Shown: piece after piece, positions 17,423 to 26,238 of the stretch | Position numbering within the stretch: position 1 is the stretch's first letter | Layout: every line of letters begins with the position of its first letter | Assembly: GCA_015493635.1 (NCBI GenBank) | Contig: WGCU01000027.1 | Span: 1 to 64,000, forward strand | Reading direction: 5' to 3' | Source of the DNA: Spirochaetaceae bacterium | GTDB taxonomy: Bacteria; Spirochaetota; Spirochaetia; B11-G9 | DNA length: 64,000 nucleotides | Notes under the pieces: model-generated | What the model saw: only the letters and a program-made list of their open reading frames with translations | What the model was told of the DNA's origin: nothing | Databases searched by the model: none | Program-made: the position numbers and the translations under genes

Positions 17423-19261
17423 CTAAGGATTTATACCAAGCAGAGAAAGGATCTTACGTGTGGGAACTCCGTTTTTATCATATTTCTTAATGCGGTAGTA
17501 ATCCTTCAGCATGGGCTCAAGGGGTACTGCTTGAAACTGCTCCGGCAGGGTATCATCTTTTCTCCCTATTCCCATTTTTGTATTCATATACCGTTCCAGA
17601 ATATGAATCCTTCTTCCCGCGGTGATAAAGTCCTTCTGCGACAGTTTTATCCCGGTTATTGATTCGTAAGTCCCGTTCAAAATACCGAAGTTTAGAAAAA
17701 AAACAGCAAGAGCAGGAAAATGCTGCATGGCAATTTTAAGTATGAGAAAAGGGAAAATATTCACCGGAAAAGGTTCCAGTATGTAGGCAAAGGAGGTAAA
17801 CTGACAGGTTTGCAGTGAATTGAGTGCGGCATTGAAGTTTTCAAAAAAATCAACCCAGAACGCTTTGCTCCGGGTGGTATAAGGTTCCAGAAACCCGAAT
17901 AACACCTCCAGCGCCAGGGGGTATGCACTTAAGTGGCAGGCGCCCCGGTTAGCTGTTGCGTAACTGAGCCCCTGCCCCCAGGCACCCCGAGGATCATAGG
18001 CAGCCATCTCCAGCCCCTTTACCTGTATGGCAAAATCTTTTCCCCCGTACTTTTTACTTAAGTTTCTCGATCCCAGAGAGAGCTCTTTCCCCTCACCCCG
18101 GCGGTAAGCAATATCCTCGATAATTTTCGCAATATTGTTAATCTTTCCAAAACGCAGTTCCGTCTCCCGTAGCCCCTTCTCTCCCGCTTCCATGGCCCAG
18201 CTTACCGTACCGCCGGCGGATATGGTATCCATGCCAAGATCGTTCATGAGAAGGTTCCACTCCCCGATTTTATCAGAGTCGTAGTTGTCTATATTGGGTC
18301 CCCAAAGGCCCACTGTTTCATACTCGGGGATCTGTTTTACGATTCCATCCGGAAAGGTCCCCTTATGACCGCACTGAATAGAACAGGGGATACAGGAACT
18401 ATTTGTGGTACTGTACTTTTCAGCCATGGCTTCCCCGGATAAAACCCTGAAACGCTCGTCAGTCCGGTACGTGAAGTTTGTTACCGGAACATACCCGGCT
18501 GCAATCCCCGGAATCACGTTGGAAGCTGTTCCGAATCTGTTATATTTTTGTGAGAAGTCATTCTTTGTGATATAGAGGGAAGCCTTCTTTCGAATCTTTT
18601 TGAACATCGCTTCCTTCACCGGCCGTACCCGGTAGGCTCTTCCCCTGACTGCTACCGCCTTGAGGTTCTTCCCTCCCATAACGGCACCCATGCCGCCGCG
18701 CCCTAAAAACCGGTGACCCGACAGTATGTTCGCGTAAAGGACCCCGTTTTCTCCGGCAGGACCTATAACAAGATCACCGTCTTTTCCCGAAAGGTTCAGC
18801 ATTCCCTGAGCATCCCGGGTTGTCGTTCCCCAGAGGGAAGATGCATCATGGAACAGTACAGTCTCATCAGTTATTTCCAGCCAGGTCTGTGCTTTGGATT
18901 TCCCCAAAATTATCAAACCGTCGTATCCGGCTGTTTTCAGGGCTCCTCCAAAAGGGCCGCCGCAGGAAGAGGTTACCATTATTCCCGTCAGGGGAGATTT
19001 CGTTATCCCTGCAAACCGCGCTGAACAGACTGCTCCTGTTCCGGTAAGTACCCCTGCCATAAAAACAAGGGGATTCTCCTCTCCCAGAGGTTCAATATCG
19101 TCCAGACGGTTCGAAAACATATCGTAGTAAATTTTAAGCCCCAGCCCCTTTCCTCCAAGGTACATTTTACGGTCGTTACGATCGATTTTTACTATTTTCC
19201 AGCTCTTTTGCGAAAGATCAATTGTAAGAAGCTTGTTGGTAACTCCGATAATTTCTTTCAT
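17423..19261 (-). CDS. Aldehyde:ferredoxin oxidoreductase family protein (tungsten/molybdenum pterin enzyme)
   Basis: Predicted oxygen-sensitive oxidoreductase that oxidises an aldehyde or similar substrate and reduces ferredoxin, using a tungsto- or molybdo-bispterin and one 4Fe-4S cluster. Length 612 is normal. Domain 1 holds the pterin-binding GGKGLGLKIYYD and RFLGRGGMGAVMGGKNLKAV; cluster ligands are CIPCSIQC (CxxCxxxC) with a fourth Cys probably in SLQTCQF. The start ATG overlaps the stop of the radical SAM gene (TAATG), so the two proteins are made together. The substrate cannot be inferred. Confidence 0.9.
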   Translation of the reverse strand: MKEIIGVTNKLLTIDLSQKSWKIVKIDRNDRKMYLGGKGLGLKIYYDMFSNRLDDIEPLGEENPLVFMAGVLTGTGAVCSARFAGITKSPLTGIMVTSSCGGPFGGALKTAGYDGLIILGKSKAQTWLEITDETVLFHDASSLWGTTTRDAQGMLNLSGKDGDLVIGPAGENGVLYANILSGHRFLGRGGMGAVMGGKNLKAVAVRGRAYRVRPVKEAMFKKIRKKASLYITKNDFSQKYNRFGTASNVIPGIAAGYVPVTNFTYRTDERFRVLSGEAMAEKYSTTNSSCIPCSIQCGHKGTFPDGIVKQIPEYETVGLWGPNIDNYDSDKIGEWNLLMNDLGMDTISAGGTVSWAMEAGEKGLRETELRFGKINNIAKIIEDIAYRRGEGKELSLGSRNLSKKYGGKDFAIQVKGLEMAAYDPRGAWGQGLSYATANRGACHLSAYPLALEVLFGFLEPYTTRSKAFWVDFFENFNAALNSLQTCQFTSFAYILEPFPVNIFPFLILKIAMQHFPALAVFFLNFGILNGTYESITGIKLSQKDFITAGRRIHILERYMNTKMGIGRKDDTLPEQFQAVPLEPMLKDYYRIKKYDKNGVPTRKILSLLGINP

Positions 19262-20334
19262 TATTTCAACTCCCTGGTCAGCTTCTCAAAGAAAGGAAGA
19301 GCATACTGATAGAATGCTTTGTATCCCTCACAGAGAACCGTTTTACGGCCGCCGATTCTTTCTTTCTGGCATCCCCCGTAACAGAAATCAAGGTACGGAC
19401 AGGTATGACATTCCACATCAAAATTCATCTTCTCTTCGCCGAAGGTATGGTATTTTTTACTCTCCAGAAGCGAATCCATTGAATCTTTATGGACAGAACC
19501 GAGTTTTAAAGAATCCCGCACAAAGAAATCGCAGGGATACACATCTCCATTATACTCAACAACAAAGTACTGGATGCAGCTTTTATCCATGGAGCACACC
19601 GTTGGGTTACCATGAACAAGCTTATGCAGTATGGAATCGAAAAAGCGGATGGAGACTCTTCGAACATCCTTCCTCTTCCATTGATTAAAGATACCGATAA
19701 GGAAGTCCCCCCACTCTTCTGCAGTTATGGTCCAGGGGAGCGGTTCTTCTCCCTTATACTCAACGCAGGGAATGTACTGATGATAATAAAAAGATTTACT
19801 TTTCAGGTATTTATACACAGCGGCAGGTTTACCCACATTACCACTGTGCACAAGCGTAAGAATATTAAACTCGGTATTATTCCGCCGTAAGGTATCTATA
19901 CCTTTCATTACCCATCGGTGGGACCCCTGCCCTGCAGAATTTCTCCGGTACATATCATGCACGGTTTCAGGACCGTCCAGGCTGATACCGGCAAGAAAGT
20001 TATGTTCCGTAAAAAAGCGGGCCATTTCTCCGGTGATAAGGGTTCCGTTCGTCTGTATACTGTTGGAGAATGAGCTTCCCCGGGGAAGGTACTTCCTTTG
20101 CAGGGCAACAGCCTCTTTAAAGAAATCCAGCCCCATAAGTGTCGGCTCGCCTCCCTGCCATGCAAAAGCATAATGATTAAGCGGGACACTCATATACGCC
20201 TGGACCATCGCTTCCAGCGTTGCGGCCGACATCCGGGTTTTTTCAGGCGAAAGATGATCAATATAAAAACAATAATCACACCGGAGATTACAGTCGGCAG
20301 AGGCTGGTTTTATCAGCAGGGAAAAGTTGTACAT
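19261..20334 (-). CDS. Radical SAM/SPASM protein, anaerobic sulfatase maturase-like
   Basis: Radical SAM enzyme with N-terminal cluster motif CNLRCDYC (CxxxCxxC), the AWQGGEPTLMG and ISLDGPETVHD core, and a C-terminal SPASM domain with auxiliary-cluster Cys (CSMDKSCIQYF, VYPCDFF, CHTCPYLDFCYGGC). The layout is that of the AslB/AtsB/ChuR sulfatase-maturase group, but no sulfatase gene is in the window. It is translationally coupled to the aldehyde oxidoreductase gene, so its partner may be that enzyme or an unseen peptide. The ATG at 20334 is preferred to a TTG at 20364 because homology begins there. Confidence 0.88.
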   Translation of the reverse strand: MYNFSLLIKPASADCNLRCDYCFYIDHLSPEKTRMSAATLEAMVQAYMSVPLNHYAFAWQGGEPTLMGLDFFKEAVALQRKYLPRGSSFSNSIQTNGTLITGEMARFFTEHNFLAGISLDGPETVHDMYRRNSAGQGSHRWVMKGIDTLRRNNTEFNILTLVHSGNVGKPAAVYKYLKSKSFYYHQYIPCVEYKGEEPLPWTITAEEWGDFLIGIFNQWKRKDVRRVSIRFFDSILHKLVHGNPTVCSMDKSCIQYFVVEYNGDVYPCDFFVRDSLKLGSVHKDSMDSLLESKKYHTFGEEKMNFDVECHTCPYLDFCYGGCQKERIGGRKTVLCEGYKAFYQYALPFFEKLTRELK

Positions 20335-20391
20335 AGGTACAAGTATAGCTGAAACCTGCTCCAAGTGGAAGGATGGGTACTGCTTTAGTTC

Positions 20392-21245
20392 AAGACTGAG
20401 AGATATCTTGGAAACAAAGATTTAATTCCCATGTCAGTGGCGGATATGGATTTCAAATCTCCTTCAGTTGTAATGAAGCAGTTGGAAAAAAGGGTTTCTC
20501 ATAGTATTTTCGGTTATGAGTACAAGCCCGGAAGCTTAACCGATGCACTTGTTCTCTGGCATCAGAACAGATATGGCTGGAAGATCAACCGGAAATATAT
20601 AAAGACAAGCCCGTCAGTTTTGAGCGCTATCTCAATTCTGATCAGTCAGCATTCGAATGAAGGAGACGGGATCATTATCCAACCTCCTGTCTTTTTTGAA
20701 TTCCGGATAGTTATAAAACGTACTTAGAGAAAAATCATCAAGAACCCTCTTAAACTTATAGAGGGGCGGTATCACATTGATTTTGAGGATCTGGAAAGAA
20801 AAGCATCTGATCAAAACAACAAGGTGTTGATACTGTGTTCCCCCCATAATCCAGTAGGCCGGGTTTGGACAAAAGCCGAATTGAAGCAGATAGCAGAGAT
20901 ATGCAGCCGTCATGATGTTTTTGTCATTGCAGACGAGATTCACGCCGATTTTGCCCTTCCTCCTCACAAATTCATTCCTTATCTGAGTATTTCAGAGGAT
21001 GCTTTACAGGATGGAGCTGCCTGTATCTCTCCGGCTAAAACATTTAATATTTCCGGGATCTTGGATTGGATATAAAAACATTGAAAAATTTTATAACAAA
21101 AGAAGATGGAATTGCCTTTGCGACTGGTTACTGGTTTGGACGGGAAGGAGCGGGATTTGCGCGCATGACAATAGGCTGTCCGAGAGAGACTGTTCAAAAG
21201 CCTCTCAGCAATCTGACCGCAGCGGTATTTGATATAAAGCGGTAA
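20392..21245 (+). pseudogene. Decayed PatB/MalY-type aminotransferase (cystathionine beta-lyase-like)
   Basis: A broken PLP-dependent C-S lyase/aminotransferase. Fragments in at least three frames line up in order. They are LGNKDLIPMSVADMDFKSP and GFGYEYKPG-type N-terminal sequence; after a frameshift near 20710, KNPLKLIEGRYHIDFEDLE through SPHNPVGRVW and the PLP Lys in SPAKTFNISG; then, after a deletion of roughly 100 codons near 21070, GIAFATGYWFGREGAGFAR to the natural stop. The missing block and the frame changes rule out a simple sequencing error. The gene is opposite the radical SAM gene and has no intact start region. Confidence 0.85.
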
Positions 21246-21440
21246 ACAACACGCAGGAAACTATTTTAGAATTGACCAAACAGAAGGGGGAGCGGAAAAC
21301 CCGGCTCCCGCGCCGGTGGAGGGTTACCGGAACCGGATTGAGCGGGAGCATACCCGGCGGATGTCTGGCCCGCCTTTACTACTTACCGCCGGGCGGGGTT
21401 GAAGCGGGGGGAAGGCTTTCCCCCCTGTACCATCTCCTTT
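21246..21440. other. GC-rich spacer with hairpins below ettA
   Basis: No gene is supported here. The stretch from about 21275 is far richer in G and C than its surroundings and contains several inverted repeats. The clearest is GGGGGGAA-ggct-TTCCCCCC (21406-21425), an 8-bp perfect stem just below the ettA stop codon. Without a T-run it is at best a weak terminator or an RNA-stabilising hairpin for the ettA transcript. Confidence 0.45.
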
Positions 21441-23123
21441 CTAATCACGGGTCAGCTTACGGTACTTTATCCGGTGAGGCTGAACAGCTGCATCGCCCAG
21501 ACGGCGCCTGCGGTCATCCTCGTACTCACTCCAGCTGCCTTCAAACCAGAAGGCTTCACTCTCCCCTTCAAAGGAGAGAATGTGGGTTGCGACGCGGTCG
21601 AGAAACCAGCGGTCATGGGATATTACAACAGCGCAGCCGGCAAAACTCTCCAGCCCCTCCTCCAGAGCCCGGATTGTATTAACGTCAAGATCGTTGGTCG
21701 GCTCATCAAGGAGAAGTACGTTCGCCTCCTCTTTCAGCATCATGGCAAGGTTCACCCGGTTACGCTCGCCTCCGGAGAGAACACCCACCTTCTTCTGCTG
21801 AGCGGTGCCGTTAAAGTTGAACTGGGAAACAAAGGCCCTGCTGTTCATCTCTTTCCTGCCGAGTTTTATGATGTCGTGTCCCCCGGAGATCATCTCCCAG
21901 ACGGTTTTGTCAGGATCCAGTTTTCCCCGTATCTGGTCCACGTAGGTAAGTTTGACCGTTTCGCCTACGGTAATCTTTCCGCTGTCGGGCTGTTCCTCTC
22001 CGGTAATCATTTTGAACAGTGTTGTTTTCCCTGCACCGTTGGGACCGGTAATACCGACTATCGCTCCCGGGGGAATATCAAACTCAAGATTTTCGTAGAG
22101 AACCTTGTCATCGAAACTCTTTTTTACCTTTTCTGCCCGTATGACAATATCGCCAAGCCGGGGACCCGAGGGGATGTACAGCTGAAGGTTCTTTGCTGTC
22201 TCCGCGGTATCACTGCTTAAAAGGCTTTCGTAGGATTTTACCCTGGCCCGGCTTTTCGCGTGCCGTCCTTTGGGGCTCATGTGGATCCACTCAAGCTCCC
22301 GCTGCAGGGTTTTCTGCCGTGCACTTTCCTGCTTCTCTTCGTTGGCAAGACGTTTTTGTTTCTGCTCAAGCCAGGAGGAGTAGTTGCCTTTCCAGGGGAT
22401 TCCCTCTCCTCTGTCCAGCTCCAGTATCCATCCTGCCACGTTGTCAAGAAAATATCTGTCATGAGTAACGGCTATAACCGTGCCCTCGTACTGATTAAGG
22501 TGATGCTCAAGCCAGGCAACAGATTCCGCGTCCAGATGGTTTGTCGGTTCATCCAGCAGAAGAATGTCCGGTTTCTGCAGCAGCAGACGGGAAAGAGCAA
22601 CCCGGCGCACCTCCCCGCCGGACAGGTATTTAATTTTCATATCCTCCGGCGGACAGCGCAGGGCATCCATGGCAAGTTCCAGGCGGGAATCAAGTTCCCA
22701 GCCGTCAAGGGCTTCCAGCCTGTCCTGGACAACCCCCTGCCTTTCCAGCAGCGCGTTCATCTCATCATCACTCATAGGTTCGGCGAACTTTTCGTTTATC
22801 TCATCGTACTCTTTCATGAGGGATACGATCTCTGCTACTCCCTCTTCCACGATCTGCCGTACCGTCTTTTCCGGATCAAGCTGCGGCTCCTGTTCGAGAT
22901 ATCCGATTGTGTAGCCTTCTGAAAGAACCGTCTCGCCTATGAAATCCTTGTCGGCACCGGCCAGGATCTTGAGCAGGGTACTCTTTCCGGCACCGTTCAG
23001 ACCCAGGACGCCTATCTTGGCTCCGTAAAAATAGGAGAGGTATATCTCTTTTAAAATTACTTTACTACCGTGTTTTTTGCTTACTCCTACCATGGAGTAG
23101 ATAATCTTGTTGTCTTCCGCCAT
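21441..23123 (-). CDS. ettA: Energy-dependent translational throttle protein EttA (ABC-F ATPase)
   Basis: Soluble ABC-F protein with two ATP-binding cassettes that binds the ribosomal E site and links translation to energy state. Walker A motifs GLNGAGKSTLLK and GPNGAGKTTLFK, signatures LSGGEVRRVALSR and LSGGERNRVNLAM, and Walker B LLLDEPTNHLDAES and LLLDEPTNDLDVNT are intact, as is the linker ARVKSYESLL. It is about 560 residues from the ATG at 23123. That ATG overlaps the glycosyltransferase stop (TAATG) and matches the usual MAEDNKIIYSM start, so the longer ORF start at 23186 is rejected. Confidence 0.95.
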   Translation of the reverse strand: MAEDNKIIYSMVGVSKKHGSKVILKEIYLSYFYGAKIGVLGLNGAGKSTLLKILAGADKDFIGETVLSEGYTIGYLEQEPQLDPEKTVRQIVEEGVAEIVSLMKEYDEINEKFAEPMSDDEMNALLERQGVVQDRLEALDGWELDSRLELAMDALRCPPEDMKIKYLSGGEVRRVALSRLLLQKPDILLLDEPTNHLDAESVAWLEHHLNQYEGTVIAVTHDRYFLDNVAGWILELDRGEGIPWKGNYSSWLEQKQKRLANEEKQESARQKTLQRELEWIHMSPKGRHAKSRARVKSYESLLSSDTAETAKNLQLYIPSGPRLGDIVIRAEKVKKSFDDKVLYENLEFDIPPGAIVGITGPNGAGKTTLFKMITGEEQPDSGKITVGETVKLTYVDQIRGKLDPDKTVWEMISGGHDIIKLGRKEMNSRAFVSQFNFNGTAQQKKVGVLSGGERNRVNLAMMLKEEANVLLLDEPTNDLDVNTIRALEEGLESFAGCAVVISHDRWFLDRVATHILSFEGESEAFWFEGSWSEYEDDRRRRLGDAAVQPHRIKYRKLTRD

Positions 23124-23953
23124 TAATACCGCCTTGCCAGTTTTTCGTATCGGGCTCCCTCTTCGTATCTGCCCCGTTTTCTGCATCCCGCAGCGTAAAT
23201 TCTGCTTTTCCGTGCAAGCTCCTGCCGTGCCTGTTTCAAGTGGGGGCCGGTGAAGTATTTTGCTTCCACCAGATCATAAAGTGCCCGTATTCTGAATATC
23301 TCGATCTGCCCGTATTTCTCGGAAAGCTGCTCTCCATGCCCCGCCCGTTTGGTTATAAGCGGCTCATCAATGTAGCCGGCTTCATTCTGGTCGGTAACTT
23401 TAAGCCAGAGCTCATAGTCTTCCGCAATTTCAAGATCCTCTCTGAATCCGCCTGTTTCCAGAAAAAGCTTTTTTTCAATAAGAACGGTGGAAGGGCCAAT
23501 AATACATTTTACAAGAGCGTCTGAAAAAATCATTCCGGACCGTTGATAATTTTGCCCCTTCTGGCTGATCTCTTTTCCATTGCGGATCCACCGTTCCCGG
23601 GTATGGACAAGCCGTATCCCCGGATTACTTTTGAGAAACTCTACCTGTTTTTCAAGCTTATTTTTCATCCACAGATCATCTGAATCAAGAAAGGCAAGAT
23701 AGGTGCCCTTTGCCTCTTTTACCCCGGCATTCCGTACAAATCCGGGCATACCGTTATGTTCAATCTTTTTATATATAAACCGGGGATCTTTTTTATAGTA
23801 GAGCTGAATAGTTGAGGTCATATCCATCGAACCGTCGTCCACAACGATAACTTCAAAATCTGTAAAACTCTGTCCCATAACCGTTGAGACAGCTTCTTTC
23901 AAAAGCTCAAAGCGGTTATAGACGGGTATAATAACTGAAATAAAAGGATCCAT
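23123..23953 (-). CDS. Family 2 glycosyltransferase
   Basis: GT-A fold glycosyltransferase of 276 residues, probably acting on a surface polysaccharide. It opens with FISVIIPVYNRFELLKEAV, carries the nucleotide-binding VVDDGSMD, the metal-binding FLDSDDLW and a conserved EDYELWLK near residue 185. There is no membrane anchor. It is translationally coupled to ettA, but there is no obvious functional link between the two. Donor and acceptor are unknown. Confidence 0.9.
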   Translation of the reverse strand: MDPFISVIIPVYNRFELLKEAVSTVMGQSFTDFEVIVVDDGSMDMTSTIQLYYKKDPRFIYKKIEHNGMPGFVRNAGVKEAKGTYLAFLDSDDLWMKNKLEKQVEFLKSNPGIRLVHTRERWIRNGKEISQKGQNYQRSGMIFSDALVKCIIGPSTVLIEKKLFLETGGFREDLEIAEDYELWLKVTDQNEAGYIDEPLITKRAGHGEQLSEKYGQIEIFRIRALYDLVEAKYFTGPHLKQARQELARKSRIYAAGCRKRGRYEEGARYEKLARRY

Positions 23954-24019
23954 ACGCGCAGTATATCACACATTTCAGCAGGAAGTAATATACTGCATAC
24001 GCATGATGCCCCCCTCAAT

Positions 24020-24799
24020 TTACAAAAATACTTTTACAACCATCCACACTGCTGCTATAACAAGTATCCATACAAATATCTTCTTTAGATGTTCAACCTT
24101 TACTCTGGAAGAAAAATGTGCGCCGATCAATGCCCCTGCCGCGATAAATCCCGCCAGTATCAGCGTAAACTTCCAGTCAATACTCGTATTGAGCCCATGC
24201 CCGAGAAACCCCAGAGCCGAGGAGAAAAGGACCATAAGGGAGTTTGTGGCAAAAGCGATTCGGAGGGGAAGTCCGCCGAGAATAATCAGAAGCGGGACAA
24301 TGAGTCCTCCGCCGGAGATGCCAACCATACCGGCAAGAAATCCAATAAAAAATATTACGGGCAGTACAATAAAAATAGGGAACGAATATTCTTCACCGCA
24401 GCACTTCCGTTTCCAGATGTACCCCTTCTGCAGAGCTAAATCTTTTTTTTCTTTTTTTGACATAAAATATGCTGAAACAAGAAGAAGCAGAGCAAAAACA
24501 ATTTTCAAATAGGCTGGATTCACACTGATGGAGAGATACCCTCCAATAAAAGACCCTGTGGCAGAGGCTGCAATAACGGCAAATCCCAGCTTCCAGTCAA
24601 CGAGAGCTTTCCGGTGATAGACAAGCATCATAATAGTCCCTGAAACCATAAGGATAAACAATGATGTTGTTGCCGCCTGATTAAAAGCTATTCCAACGGT
24701 GAGAAATATGGGGACATAAAACTCCCCGCCTCCCTTGCCGAACATTGAAAGAATGACAGCAATAAAAAACAGTATCCCGCCAAGAACATATGTGTTCAT
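24020..24799 (-). CDS. TauE/SafE family membrane transporter
   Basis: Predicted sulfite/organosulfonate exporter-type permease of 259 residues with about eight hydrophobic helices. Two related halves show the family motif: GKGGGEFYVPIFLTVGI in the first and GISGGGLIVPLLIILGGLPLRIAFATN in the second. A charged cytoplasmic loop (SKKEKKDLALQKGYIWKRKCCG) with a Cys pair separates them. Its start overlaps the stop of the upstream gene (ATGA), so the two are a unit. The substrate is not known; sulfur compounds are typical of the family. Confidence 0.88.
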   Translation of the reverse strand: MNTYVLGGILFFIAVILSMFGKGGGEFYVPIFLTVGIAFNQAATTSLFILMVSGTIMMLVYHRKALVDWKLGFAVIAASATGSFIGGYLSISVNPAYLKIVFALLLLVSAYFMSKKEKKDLALQKGYIWKRKCCGEEYSFPIFIVLPVIFFIGFLAGMVGISGGGLIVPLLIILGGLPLRIAFATNSLMVLFSSALGFLGHGLNTSIDWKFTLILAGFIAAGALIGAHFSSRVKVEHLKKIFVWILVIAAVWMVVKVFL

Positions 24800-25332
24800 T
24801 TAACAGCGCTCCGTATCTGATCAATAAGAGAACGGTCTATGTCTTTATAGTATAAAACGGGAGCTCTAAAGAGAGGAACTTTTCCATACGCGTTCATGGG
24901 AATAAGAAGCTCAAAATCATCCCGGTAATCTTTCCAGTCAATAAGGACAGGAGCCTCAAAACCATCTGTGATACATTCATCAAGGGAGCCCAAATATTCA
25001 ACAGAACCAAACAGCGGAATAAAATCAGAAATAAGATCTGCATCAAGGTATGTTTTTATGGTAATACCTTTTAACTGTTCTTCAGAAATTCCGCTTTTTA
25101 CTTTGTACACAAGAGTGTACCCTTCCCGGAATATTTCACGTTCCGTTCCGGCAGAAAGCTCCTGCGCTTTAGCATATCTTCCGATAAGAACTCCATCAAC
25201 AGTTCCGCTCCTCAAAGCACCGAGAACCTGCGCGGCACTCCCCATTTCAATCATTTTCACTTCTTTAACCGATTTACTGATATTGTCAGCAAAGGGTGTC
25301 ATGGTAGGACAAAAAGCAATTTTTTTACTCAT
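24796..25332 (-). CDS. Protein of unknown function coupled to the TauE-like transporter
   Basis: I do not recognise this 178-residue protein. It has no signal peptide or membrane segment. The order of strands and helices (IAFCPTMTPFADNIS, SGTVDGVLIGRY, VYKVKSGISEEQLKGITIKTYL) is reminiscent of a truncated type II periplasmic-binding fold, as in HisG- or LysR-like ligand domains, but that is an impression only. The C-terminus contains an invariant-looking LLIPMNAYGKVPLFRAPVLYY. The four-base overlap with the transporter gene suggests it serves the same substrate, perhaps as a cytoplasmic sensor. Confidence 0.6.
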   Translation of the reverse strand: MSKKIAFCPTMTPFADNISKSVKEVKMIEMGSAAQVLGALRSGTVDGVLIGRYAKAQELSAGTEREIFREGYTLVYKVKSGISEEQLKGITIKTYLDADLISDFIPLFGSVEYLGSLDECITDGFEAPVLIDWKDYRDDFELLIPMNAYGKVPLFRAPVLYYKDIDRSLIDQIRSAVK

Positions 25333-25440
25333 AGTTTCCTCTTTTGTCGTAAAGAATCATTTTTGATGAATATACGCATGTTTACATATATAATCAATAT
25401 GTCATGGCGTCTTTTTTCAATGCATGATACACTCGTGTTC

Positions 25441-26220
25441 ATGAATACAGTATTAAAAACACTCTTGAGCCGAAGATCACTACGGCTCTTTTCAGATAAG
25501 GATATATCCCCTGAAGACAGGGAAATACTCTTGAAAGCGGCATTGGCCGCCCCTACTGCCGGGAATCTGATGAGTTATACCATTATCAACGTAACCGGCC
25601 AGCAGATAAAAAACCGTCTGGTCAAAACATGCGACAACCAGCCCATGATTGCAAAAGCTCCGATGGTTCTTGTTTTCCTGGCGGATATGCAGCGTTTGTA
25701 TGATTACTTTGATTATTCTGACGTTCCCGGGCTCTGTAAAAAAATGGACACAGCCTATGCTGTTCCAAAAGGAGGAGACCTTCTTCTTGCAGCAAATGAC
25801 GCAATTATCGCCGCTCAGAATGTGGTCATTGCCGCAGAGTCCCTGGGTCTCGGTTCCTGCTACATAGGTGACATTATAGAAAACATTGAGGAGCACAGAA
25901 AGATCTTTTCACTTCCTCCCTGGACATTCCCCGTTTCCATGCTGATCCTGGGATACCCGAAACACAAAAAACCGGAAAAAGCGGTATCCAGATTTCCCAA
26001 AGATTTTATTGTCCATGAAAACTCCTATCACCGTTTCTCACACAGCGATTTTCAGCGGATGTTCAGGGAAACTGAAGAACAGTTCAGGGACAGACCCTAT
26101 AGAGAACCTGCAGAAAATCTTGGCCAGCATATCTATCTCCGCAAGTTTTCCTCTGATTTCATGAAAGAAATGAGAAGATCCTTCAGAAAAGGTCTTGAGA
26201 CCTGGAACAACGGCCGTTAA
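25441..26220 (+). CDS. Nitroreductase family protein
   Basis: FMN-dependent NAD(P)H oxidoreductase fold, about 260 residues. The N-terminal RRSLRLFSDKDISPEDREILLKAALAAPTAGN matches the FMN-binding start of the family, and AAESLGLGSCYIGDI with LGYPK is the late signature. A charged helical tail of about 60 residues follows the core. The ORF track begins at 25363, but homology starts at the ATG at 25441; no start has a convincing ribosome binding site. Substrate (nitro compounds, flavins or quinones) cannot be told. It is followed by MATE and aroA genes on the same strand. Confidence 0.88.
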   Translation: MNTVLKTLLSRRSLRLFSDKDISPEDREILLKAALAAPTAGNLMSYTIINVTGQQIKNRLVKTCDNQPMIAKAPMVLVFLADMQRLYDYFDYSDVPGLCKKMDTAYAVPKGGDLLLAANDAIIAAQNVVIAAESLGLGSCYIGDIIENIEEHRKIFSLPPWTFPVSMLILGYPKHKKPEKAVSRFPKDFIVHENSYHRFSHSDFQRMFRETEEQFRDRPYREPAENLGQHIYLRKFSSDFMKEMRRSFRKGLETWNNGR

Positions 26221-26238
26221 GGTGATTCCAGAGGTACT

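Noticed and set aside
20824-21075. Intact small aminotransferase-like gene
   Set aside because: It is the middle part of the decayed patB/malY gene; the flanking pieces of the same protein are in other frames on both sides.
21399-22220. 273-codon plus-strand ORF
   Set aside because: It lies entirely opposite ettA, whose motifs are unmistakable; the frame is open only because of codon bias on the other strand.
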